Assembly (NCBI RefSeq): GCF_963678635.1 | Contig: NC_087062.1 | Location: 64,455,253 to 64,519,252 of the forward strand | Origin: Symsagittifera roscoffensis | Lineage: Eukaryota > Xenacoelomorpha > Acoela > Convolutidae | Length of the DNA stretch: 64,000 nucleotides | Direction of reading: 5' to 3' | Shown: in pieces, positions 46,753 through 58,700 of the stretch | Layout of the letters: every line of letters starts with the position of its first letter | Numbering within the stretch: the first letter of the stretch is position 1 | Notes under the pieces: generated by a model | Told to the model about the DNA's origin: nothing | Database searches by the model: none | What the model saw: the letters and a program-made list of their open reading frames with translations, nothing else | Made by a program: the position numbers and the translations under genes

Positions 46753-49700
46753 CTACACAAATATTTCTCAAAATGTTCATTTCATTTTTGTAACACTTCA
46801 TTTCGAACTCTGTACTTCGCCATTGAGCTATTCGGACAAAACTAAAGATCTATCTCACTTAGGAGGCGATGCTGTTTTGCAAAAAAAGCAGCAGAGCTAA
46901 AAACACGAAAAAAATATCCTTAAAAAACTGACAGGCTACGAGATTCAGGTTGAATTACAATGAATACAAGCAGAAAGAAATGTATTTTAATTTCGCGGAT
47001 ATAGTTCATGCTGTTCAAATAACTCAAGAACCGGCCACGCACTGCGACAACAAGCTGCGACCGTGTTAATTAGTAACAATTTGCAACCAGCTTTAAACCA
47101 GGAAAATATATACCCGCCAGAAATCAATTCATCTTAAAATGTTTGCATGGTTTTGAGATCAACCATTGTTTATACTTACGTCTTCCTTTTCCATGAGCTA
47201 CTTGCGGACATACATGTTCAATGTCAAGAGAGCAAGTCTTTTGCAGCACTGGGTCCGCCTGGATATCCATGGCTCCCTCGTCCAGTACCCGTTTAATCTC
47301 ATTTCGGCATTTTTCCTGTGGATCAATGGCATCTGTGATCTGTTCAGAGGCGAACTTATTCTTCAGACATTCTTCTACTTTGTTCGGGGGCTTCTCGCTG
47401 CAGAATTCCTTCACCACACTCCTGCACATCATCCTCAGTCTGAAGTCCATCTTCCACTCGGAGGCTGAGGCTCGGATGAACTGCTGTACTTCCACACTGC
47501 ACTTCTCCGTCAATTTCTGCCGAAAAAACTCGTTTTTATCCTTCAAGAAGTTCAATATCGCCAAAATTTACATAAACATTAAAAATACTGCAGGTATTAG
47601 CCTAACCGATTAAGTTAAAATCTAGTTCTGCACGCTCAAATCTTGGACAACTTAATTGAAAATATTTGTTGAACAATTACAAAATCTTTAAGTTGATTGA
47701 ATGCCACACAGGTTCCATTACATCCATCCATTGGTCCTTTACTCATTTCAGCCATCAATAACGTTTAACTCACATCATTCGCGTAGTTCTCCCTCAGACA
47801 TTGAATAACAACGCCCTGGTACTCCTGGATGCTGGTGTCGCTCTGTGCTTTCGCCTTGGCTTGTTCCAGAACCTCTTTACACTGAGTCTTGATGTCCATC
47901 TGGCAGGCTCGGAACATATCAGCATTCAGACGCACATCTGAAAGACGTACCAGTAGAATTATAGTAGCAGAGATGCAAAAAAAAGATAAGTGTACACAAC
48001 TTTGAGGCAGCCTATCTAAATTGTTTTCAACAGAAATGTTTATGTTTCCTTGTATATGTCTAATGTCTCTATTGTATATTAAGCTGTTGCTTCGTCTGTA
48101 TAATAATTAAAGTTCCTTTGTCTATCTTTTTTTTCTCTCTCTCTCACTCTAGTCGTTGTTCTCGTTGCAATAATGAACACTAACACAGAATCTTCCGACC
48201 ACAGTTATCGTGCGCAACAAAGTTTTGACACGACAATCAACAACAATGTACATAAAATTAGGGAAATAAAAATTAGGCTAGGCCAGGATTTTATATACAC
48301 TTCTTATCTTTACCAGTGGAACCCTTGACTCTAATTTAAAGTTCTTTCACTTTTACAACCAATCCAGTACTTCGAGATACCTGGTACTTTTTAAAACTCT
48401 ACATACGTCATATCCATGTTAACGAGCATTCAAGCGAACATGAATGGTCAAAAACTGTAAAAAGTCAACTTCAATTGCTGACTGCACTTTTCACTGCTTG
48501 CTATGAAGTGACGTGGTAAATCGTGCCACGTCTTCAACTAAATGGATTTTAATTCATACAATAAACTTTGTTTACTACTAACTAGTTTTGAACGAACCAT
48601 ATTAGCAAATACGTGTTTGAACTAGCTAATTTAAAACAAATTTTTTCCAGATGGATCTGCAATTTAAGAAACGAATGACAATGATGATTGCAAATGACAA
48701 ATGAATGCAAATCGTGCCACGTCTTCAACTTGATGGATTTTCATTCATACAATATACCTTGTTCACTACTAATTAGCTTTGAACGAACCATATTAGCAAA
48801 TCTGTGTTTGAACTAGCTAATTTAAAACTAGCTAATTTAAATTTTTTCCAGATGGATCTGCAATTTAAGAAACGAATGGCGATGATGATTTCAGGCATTA
48901 AAAAACAAAATACTTCCAGCGTGAAAAAAGAGACTCTAAAAAACTGCAAAACTGAGAAAATGCAAAACTGAGCCGAAAAAAAACCTTTTAGGAAAAAAGC
49001 TTCAAGAAAAATCGAAAATAATTTAAGCAAATTACATACATTTACAATCGTACTAATTTCAGATTCGGTAAATTTTTCAAAACATAACAATGGACCTTTT
49101 CCAGAATCTTAAATATTTAGCGGAAAGCCTGAAACAGTGGTTAAGCTCTTAACTATTACTAGTGCATGCGCCAACTGAAAAAAAAAAGAAATACGTTTGT
49201 TCTAGATTTACACAGAGACATAGGTAGCCTTCTGAAATTATTTTAAAAATATTTTTGAAGGAAAAATTGAATGAGCCATAAACACTTTGGATTTCAGGAA
49301 CTTCACCTTAAAAAAGCAAAACCTAAAAGGATTGCCGATACTGAGCAAGTAGCGCAGAATATGCCGAAGATAATTGTTAAAAAATACAAAAAACGTTTTT
49401 CCATTTAATTTTTTCAAATCAAAGTCTTATTGTGCGTGGTTTGATGAAGGGATCCGAACAAAAGTGTACAATTAAGACAATTTTCGTGGTAATAGTTCAA
49501 CAAGCATACTCGAAAACCGTTTTCTTCAATTAAGAAATGATTAGAAAAACGAAAAGAAAAAAATCAAAAAAAGTTGAAAATTTATTCACAATTTTGGTAC
49601 CAAATTTTGCGAGGAAAAGAAAAAACTGAAACACCTGAAAGAATATTTCCTCCCAATTTTCACTCGTCGGAACAAAAAAAGTGTCTTCATTTGGTTTATC

Positions 49701-52700
49701 GAAATTCACACGGAGTCAAAGCAAGCTTCGCATCATTTGCCATACAACACAAGCCTATAACGCATAAAAAAATTTAGGAAAAAATAAAAACTTTAAAAAA
49801 AAATAGGTCTACCAAAACTTTCTCGATAGAAGTTCATTCTAGGCAAACAAGCCAGACATTTGAACATTAAATTAGCAACGGAACCACCCTTACAAAGAGG
49901 AAACAAAGCCGACAATCTTTGAACAGACAAATGAGCCTGAAAACAATGATTCCCTCTCGAAACTACAATGAACAACACTTGCAACTAAAATAAAACTTGC
50001 TTACTGCACAAGAAAAATCCGTGATGTGGCAAGTAGCCGACAAAATGAGCAGACACCAGTTCAGCTGAAAATAAAGTTTGTAAAAAATTAGAAAGTTTTA
50101 ATTCCCCGCTAAAACTACTATGCAAGTTACTGAAAACTGAAGCAAAAAAACGTTATGGGAAAGCTAAACCGACAAAACTGGAGCGGACAAACTAAAAGTC
50201 CGACAATCCGATTTTCACCCTAATTTTCTAAACTGCGTACGTACTGAGAAAAACAAGGTCCGACGGGGAAAAACAAAGTCGAACCCCTAAATTTAGGGTG
50301 CAGAGGTTACGGCGTTCTCACCGGGCCAAGTGAGAAGTTCTTAAGCTTCAAGCAAAACAAGTAGGAAAAGCAAGCAACGAAGATTTGTAAGAAAAGTTGT
50401 TAACGGGGAAAAGTCTAGTTCTCGATTACAAGAAAATTGCTCTAGCATGTTTAAAAAACATCAAACCAAAAAAGAATCAGAAAAAATCCACTGAGCGGCA
50501 CATGAAAACAGAGCCAACAGACAGTTGAAAGAGTCAATGAATGCAAGAAAATCAAAAAAATATTGACTTGTTTTTTTTAAAATAACCTCAACTATCGAAT
50601 TTCAAAAAAACTCTTTCATTTCTAGAACAATTTATGATAAGCTAACCTAATTTGGAAAAACTGGATCAAAAGCTCAATTTTTTTTATTTCGCTGGGAAAT
50701 CTGATAGTCAAATTCCATTTTGAAATTACAAGTCAATCACGTTTTTCAATAGAGGCAATAAAAAAACCAATTCCTTTTACTGAATTAAATGAAAAAAAAA
50801 ATCATCGCGACCTACATAAAAGTGTGAACTACGTTCATCGACTCTTATAAACTTGAAAACATTTCAAAGCATAAATAGCACACTGACGTCCAAAAGTCAA
50901 TAGCTTCATGAGCGCACATTTAGTTCCAATATTAATTCGCTACCGCCCGATAAATTTGCACATCCAATACCTACAGCTAAACTAAAGATATCAAAGCTGA
51001 AATATGAACAAACCTTCTCCTTTGGTTGCCATTCGCTTGTGAACAATCTTGAGACATTTTTCCTCAAATCCGTCATGCAACCTGTGCTTCCATAGACATT
51101 TGAGTACATTCTGCTCGTCCTCGCAGAACTGGTTAATCATGGACTTGCATGCTCTGTTCAACACGTAGTCCTTCTCCTGTACTTTTTCGGGTTCACTTGC
51201 TTCCTCTTCCTGTCGCTGGAAGATCTTGTTCCTGCAAACAGCCGAGAGATCCTCTTTGTGGTCTTTCAGACACTCCAGCATTCTTCCTTGCCCACTCTTC
51301 ACATCCTAGATAAAAACTCAGATTTTTTTTCAATATTTCAAATAATTACCCGATTTAAGCTATCACCTCTAAATCGAAAACATCAAGTTTAACTACACAC
51401 CTCCGGCAATATCATGAAATTTGAGACTTATTTACATGAAATCTGCTTTAGATAGCATTACCCATGCTTTCTGTTATAAAAATTAAGGAGTTTTCATTTA
51501 CTTTCAGCAATAAAACCTGTTAACTTACGCCACAGTACTCTTTGATATCAGCCTTGCACGTCACGTATATTTCCCTGTCCATCTTTACATCTTCGTACTA
51601 AAAACAAACCACCCAATGTGGCACAGAGTGCAACAAGTCACGATCATCTCATTAGTACAAGATAATAAAGTTCATCACCTTTTCCTGTAAAGGACGCTTC
51701 AATTCTTCCTGACAGTTGTCGCTGATTCTCATAGCCTGGCCTCTAATCCTGTCATCTCGAATGGTCTTCGACAGACAAGTCACTACTTCATCTCTACAAG
51801 CGCAAAAAAAGATGAACTCAATCAAATAGATAGTATTGGCATGAAGAAAAAATTATATCGACCCTAAGTTTGCCATACTAACAGTTCAAAAAAGCTTCTT
51901 TCTATGATAACGCAGAAACACAATTTACCCAAAACAAATTGAAAAATTTGTGTCGACCAACCGGCTCTTGTTTACCTTGCCAATAAACGGTGTCAGTTTG
52001 TTAAATGAAATTGGACCAAGTTAACATCCTCCCCCTCCCCCCAAGCCGTTTGGGGGTGGGTGTCAACTTAGTTCTAAGTTGAGAATTTTCAGCAAATCAG
52101 AATCGAGGATGTTAACTTGATCCGTGACATTCGACTTACTTGGATTTAGCGTTTGGACAGTAAGCATCGACGTCACCTCTGCATTTCTTTCTAAACTTGA
52201 CGTCAAATTCGAAATCTTTCAGTTGAATCAGCTGCATGTGTTCAATTCCCGCAACACAAATCTCATGAACATCAGGTTTGTTTTTGTTCTTAACCATGCA
52301 GTTGAAGAGATTTCCCTGGTTAGTCGTTCCTCTTTTCTCTTCTGCGCAGTACTTCTCAATCATTGGTTTACATGACTGGAACAACTTTCGATTGATTTCA
52401 ACTTCCTCGGTCTCAATCTTGGTGTAGTTCTTTAGTGCACGTTTGCACTCACTGCTCAAAGTTGGTTCATCCGCATCATTGCCTCGGTTCGAGGACTCAG
52501 TCCGATAGATATCCTGAAGACATTCCATCTCGCGGTGCTTGCCGGTCGTTTCGGGGTCCGAGCAATACGAAGCCAAGTCTGCACGACATTGGAACTCAAC
52601 GAATGGGTTCAAGCCCACACGAACAGCCCTGTTCTTCATCACTCTGATAACTTCTCCCGTACACTCTTCGCTCAACTTCAAATCCGCCCGCTCATTGTTA

Positions 52701-55700
52701 ATATGTCGATATAGACAGGCGAACGTTTCACCATGTGTGGCTTGGTCTTTGGTTGCCCATTTATCGACATTACACTTATCACGCGCGTCTTTGCTGCAGG
52801 CTCTGAAAAGTTTTCGGTCAAGCGCCCAGTCTCTGGCGGTGAAGTAGGAAATTTCCAGAAGAACTTCGGAACAATCTTCAGTCATTACGTCTTCGTCGTC
52901 AATCAAGTCAAACAAACATCCAACAGCATCCTTCGCGTACTCACTGTAAAAATAAGAAAACTTAAAACAACCTATCAACTATGCCTAAATTCTTCTTTTT
53001 TAAAGTACCAAGATAGTACAAACTTTGACCACTAAGTTAATTTCAAGCCATTTTAAGTACGAACCCGTTTCGCTTTCTGCAGTTTTTATCCAACACGGGT
53101 TTGCACGCTTCTAGTAAGACTGCATCGGTCGAAATTTCTTCAGCTGGGTTGGCACTTCTGATCAGGAACTCAATCTGTAAACAAACCAATCATGAATAGA
53201 GATTTCTTCCAAAGTTGGAGATTACAGACGAACTGATCTTCCTAAAAACTGATTACCTAAGGAACCACACTTTACTGCCAAAAACGAAAACACATTAACA
53301 TTTATTCAAATTTTAGTGTCATGAGTTCAATCAGGGATGAATCAAAGTTTTTTCGAGGAAGTTATGAGTTGGAAACTAGCCGACAGAAAACAGATGCAAG
53401 CTGCATGAGTAGCAAAAAACGTTGAAAGGAAAAAAAATGTCAAAAAAGCAGATCTAACAAATTATGTTAGTCTCGATTTGTCTTTAACGAAGTTAATTTT
53501 GAGGAAATTATTAGAAGAAGGCCATCACAAAAGTTAGACAGAGTCGAAGTTGCACTTCGCATTCATAATCAAAAATATGACCGACAATGCTACTGTGAAA
53601 AACTGAATGAGTAAAACTTTTGAGTCTACATAATTGCTAAGTGACGCAAGCCAATTATGACGCATTAGCAGTACCAGTCAATTTGAAAAGAAATTTCCCA
53701 ACTAACATGCCTCAATTTATAGAGCGGACGCATTTTAACTAGTATACGAAAAAGTACATCAGAAACATTCGACCCTGCTGAGGTTCGAACCCTCTTATTT
53801 TGCTGCTGGTCACCTTCCCTACCTCTACGCTACAGAACCATAACACCTTGAAGCTAAAGTGCTATTTGTAATACAATAGTGGGTGTTAATATCCTTAGCA
53901 TTTGCTGTACTTAATCGCTGGGTATTGATCTTATGCATATACTGCAATAAAAGAGAACTTTCAAAAAGAGCACTAATATTTGCTACTTAGATTGGAAAAA
54001 AAGTGAGTTCGTAGTATCACACAATCTTTGCTTGTGTTAATACAAGGCCAACATACAAATAGCCAACATTCAAATTTTGAAGAAAAAAATACCGCCTTGA
54101 TGCTCTTCGTTTTCAAAAATAATTTATGAATGACTTTTTTGAACAAAAAACAAACCCACTTTGAGAAAACTGGATCAATAGAAAAATGTTTTATTCCGCG
54201 GGAAAATCTGTTAAATAAATCCGGTTGGGAAACTAGAAATCGATCACATTTTACTTCGACTTTTACACTTCTGCTGTTCGGTAGCGGAGTTTGCCTTCCT
54301 TTCAACTAAAGAAAAGAACTGAAATTAAAACAAATAAAAAGAGAAACGGCGAAAAATCAAATTGGAGCGTGAACAAACTTCAAGAATTTTTCCTAAAAAA
54401 ATAATCAACACCTTTATGAAAATCATCAATATCTTCCTATATATAGACACTAAAAATTGGCACTAGAAGCACCTAAAACAAAGCTTTAAAAGCTCTGAAT
54501 TTTTTTAAGCCATTAAGTTAAAAAGCCATTAAGTTGAATTTGTTCTTAAAGTATTTGGTAACCAGTCTCGATGGTTGCTCTCAAAGTTAGTTATTTTAAA
54601 TATTATAAACAAATTTCGCTTAGTTTAATAGCAAGATGTGAAATTATGGTGTGAGACAGTTCATATTCTTTTCATCTGGGTAGACAGATAAAATCCGAAG
54701 GATCAACCGGTTTAGACATAAACAGACACATAAACCTAGCTCGGGTACTGTTCAAGCTGTTATTCCGGCGATGGCATGCTGACTGATTTAAATCTTACTA
54801 TACAAAACCGGGTCCTTTAAGCATGCGTCCTAACAAAAACGTGTTCTTCATGAAGTGTCTCCAGAGAACTGCATTTATCTCGTACTTAGACTACATAAAA
54901 ACGAAGATGTCTTGAAATGTAAGGTGAATCAAACATTTTCATGTCGTCCGACGCAGGGAGTGAAAATACCTTGGTCATGTACTGCTTAAATGCAAACTTA
55001 ATGCAAAATAGTTTCTAACTCCATTTTTAGAATCACCGTCGAAAGCTGGCAAAATCATGGCTCTGGTCTGGAAAAACATGTAAGCAATGTTGTTTCGATA
55101 AATGATGCCATTTTCGCAACAGAAACACGAAGTGCATGAATTTTGTAGCAAAACACATTTTTAACTGAAATGAAATCAAATAAGCTAAAATGGTCCACCA
55201 ATTTGTGTTCAAAGTGAAGCCTTTCTGAAAACTAAACATAGCCAACTAAAAACTGGAAAAGAGTAATGAACGCAAGGAGACAGAAACTAAAAGATTTGTT
55301 TTTATTTTTAAAAACTTGAACTTTCAAAATTTAAAGAAAAAAAAAGAGATGAAAGATCTTTGATTTTCAAGCACAACTTATGAGTGGCGCTTCTTTGATT
55401 TAAAATCCAATTTGAGAAAACTGGATCATCAAGCCAATTTTTATTTCCGCAGGGAAATCTAAGCATTAAAATCCACTTTCGAAACTAGAAGTCGACCATG
55501 TTTTTCGTGACTTTTACACTTTTGCTGTTCGATAGCGGAGTCTGGCTTTTTTAACGATGAAAATGAGCTGAACTTAAAAAATCAAAAGTCAAACCGCAAA
55601 AAAATCAAAATTGAGCGTGAAAAACTTCAAGGATTCCCCAAATTTTTTTAAAAATCACCAAGACGTATATAAAAATATAACAGTCTGCACTACGTTTATT

Positions 55701-58700
55701 ACTCTTTCTTCTTTGCTGTTGCACTGGTGTCATTTGTGGGATTTCCCTATCACAATTATCGTGAGCCACACACTTCTATCTTTGAATTTATCAATAGCAA
55801 AAACATGGGATTCAGACGCAGAAAATATACAAAGTGACGACGAAATGATGACAAAAGGAATCCTTTTCGACCAGGATACAACTAAAATACTTGCAGAAAA
55901 ATTCATCAAGGTTGAGTTATTTATGCCATTCCCGAATAAAAAACAAGACGTTCTTGAAGGAATGTGAGAGTTTAGCTATAAAACGTAATGGCTACTGGAC
56001 AAACCCATCTATGATTTGAGAAACGGATTTGTCAACCAAGTTCGATTCTTAAATGATAGTTTTTTCAATATGATGAAATTCGAATTTTCTAGAAACTGTG
56101 CATGTCAGACAAATGCGTTATTGATTCTATAAAACAAGCTGTTTGCCTGAAAATCGCATGCGTAGAAAAACGCAAAAAATCACAAAAATTGAGAAAAAAC
56201 AAAAGACGCCTCCGACTATTAGTTTATATTGGCGTTAAAAGCATCCTTAGACAAATTTTAGGTTCGGTCGGCCAAATATGGATGTCCCAAATACACCCTT
56301 GAGTGCAATAACGTGCTTTGCTTACCGATTGGAAGCATTTGGGAACTGTTTCTTCCATGTTGAAGCTGTGTTCATTGGGCATTTTGCCAAGCTTCATGAG
56401 GCAGTGCAGGGTCTTTCCTCCTTTCTCCATTCCTCCGCAATAGTCCGTAATGACTGTACTACAGTGCTTCACGATGGCAGGGTTCAACTCATAGTCGCTC
56501 ATGAGCATTTTACGAGCCCCTTTCATTGCATCCACACATTTCGCCGTCAGTGGTTGGCCTAAAAGCATTCAAACATCATTGATAAATTCGCTTTCTGAGT
56601 TGATAATTGTAGCGTGAAAGTGAAGACTAGAATGAAAACGAAACAGGTATCAACAATAATTAAAGAAACAGTGAAAACTTGCACATAATGGTCAGCTATA
56701 TAATTGATTGTATTCGATATCTATAATCGATTTGAAGCAATGAAACAAGTTGGTTTGAAGAAAATTCAGTATATTTAGAGTTATAAAAAGTGGGAGCAGA
56801 ACACAGAGATGTTAATTCAAATGCAGCTGTGGAGCTGCAAAAGCAGTCAGTAACTCACTATTGACTTTATCCGCTTTGCCATCAGGCATTGCTTGCTGTG
56901 ATAGAGCTGAAATTATTCGCAGTTTAAGCTAAAACTCTAGAGTAACAAGGATATCAAGTATCACTGAATACTGTGATCGGAACATCTAGTAAATCAACCA
57001 TTTTGATTTATTTTACTTAACTGTTTTTAAAAATTGCAAAAAAAATCCGAAATCTTGCAGCTGTATTACCTGGACCTTCAGAAACTTTACATTCAGAGGC
57101 GAAGTGAGGCTTGCCTAGCTTTCATAGCATGACAAGCTAATCGACAGAAAAAGAGATGAAACACGTGCAAAAAAAAATTAATTTCGGAAAAACATGATCT
57201 ACCGAAAATTTTCCTAGAATTAACTCGATTTTGTCATCAACAAAATTTTCTTTCAAAATATGCCAGAAAGTAAGAAATTTTAAGTTAAATAAGCTTCGAA
57301 AAAAAACTAACAAAACGGTAACAAAGCCGACCATTTTTAAACAGACAAACCTTGCACAAAAAAAGTTTTAATAGAAAAAATGAAAAACTGAAAAAAGTTT
57401 TTAAGTAAACCCTCAAAACAAAAAGATCAAAATTTTTTCGGCTCAAATAAATCAAACATATGCCGGAATAAATCATAAACCGAAACTTTTCAAGCCGAAT
57501 GATGACAAAAAAGAGATTAAAGCAAAAAAAAAGATACAGAAAGCGAAAAATGTAAATTTACAACTAACATGAAACACAACTTTGGAACATAACTGAGATT
57601 CAAATTGCTGACATGCTCAAAAGTTGTCTAATCGCTGGAAAAAATACAGAGAGAGATGACTAAATTTCAGTCATCTAGTGACAAAAGTTGCTAGCGGGTA
57701 AAAAATGTCCAGTACACGAGTGCAACACCCTTACTTAATGCAAGGCTAATAATTTTGGTTTCTGCAAATCGCAGAGGGGCTATGAAATACTTCTTCAGCC
57801 GTTCTAAGAAGTCAGTTTTATAAGCGGTCAGTTTTATATAACCTCTACATATTCCAATATAATGATGAGCAAGATCTTTTTTTTACAACTCGAGGTTGTT
57901 TTTTTTTTGGTCTATAACTTTCAGATACAAATTGCTCAAGCTATGGTAGATCTGAAGCTAGAGGTCAAGTGAGATCTCTTCCTAATTCACTATTATTGCC
58001 ATGGCAGGGGATTAAACACAAGACCTGATAATATCAAAACGAACACCTTAACACAATGAAACATAGCCAACAGACAGTTGGAAAAGAGTCAATGAACGCA
58101 AGTAAACAAAAAAATACTGAGTTTTTTTTGAAAAAATCTCAGCTTTCATATTTCAAAAATATATATGCCCTTAATTAAAGCTCTTTGCATTTCTTGAACA
58201 AGTCATGGCAGGCACTTTTTTGATAAAATTACCCCACCTTGAGAAAATTGGATCAACAAGTAAAATTTTTATTTCGCTGGGAAATCTGAAAATTAAATTT
58301 CACTTTCGAAACTAGAAGTCGATCAAATTTTTCTTGTTTTTACACTTTTGTTGTTCGCTTGTGGAGTTTGTCTTCCTTTTAACAAAGAAGTTAACTGCAC
58401 TTAAAAAGAAATCAAAAGTCAAACCGCGAAAAAGTAAATTCGAGCCAGAACAAATTTAAAGACTGCCTGAAAAAGAAAGAAAAAAATCATCTCGACCTAT
58501 TTAAGAGTATGAAGTACGTTCATCGACTCTTAAAAGTGCCTCGCATTTCCAACCCATCCACGCTGACAGCAACCAAAACCCAAATCAGTTTAAAATTAAA
58601 TGACCAATCGAAGCAGAAAAATTCACATATATTGTCTAACTTTGCTCGAAAAATACTTTGCTTCACTGACCACTGCGTTGTTTGAACTCAAGACAGAGCA

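Larger units (their letters stand above)
47938..51013 (-). other. GLG1 intron 13 with composite repeat and tandem duplication
   Basis: Contains the 191-bp tandem duplication (48521-48900) and a long composite-repeat copy (49560-50848). No exon or nested gene was found. Confidence 0.7.
53175..56325 (-). other. GLG1 intron 8 with repeats and an ORF remnant
   Basis: Contains a SINE head (53768), two TATA-module repeats (54070, 55239), an ORF remnant after the second (55690-55966) and a GGCGCC-type repeat (56195-56275). Confidence 0.7.
56907..58670 (-). other. GLG1 intron 6, repeats only
   Basis: Holds composite-repeat modules (57180-57480; 57690), a tRNA-like head (58001-58058) and a TATA-module repeat (58062-58535). 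Confidence 0.65.

Noticed and set aside
47221-47613. Plus-strand open frame over GLG1 exon 15
   Set aside because: Antisense shadow of a conserved coding exon.
53768-53842. Possible tRNA gene (good A and B boxes on the minus strand)
   Set aside because: Acceptor and anticodon stems do not pair, and similar heads recur in diverged form. Fits a tRNA-derived SINE.
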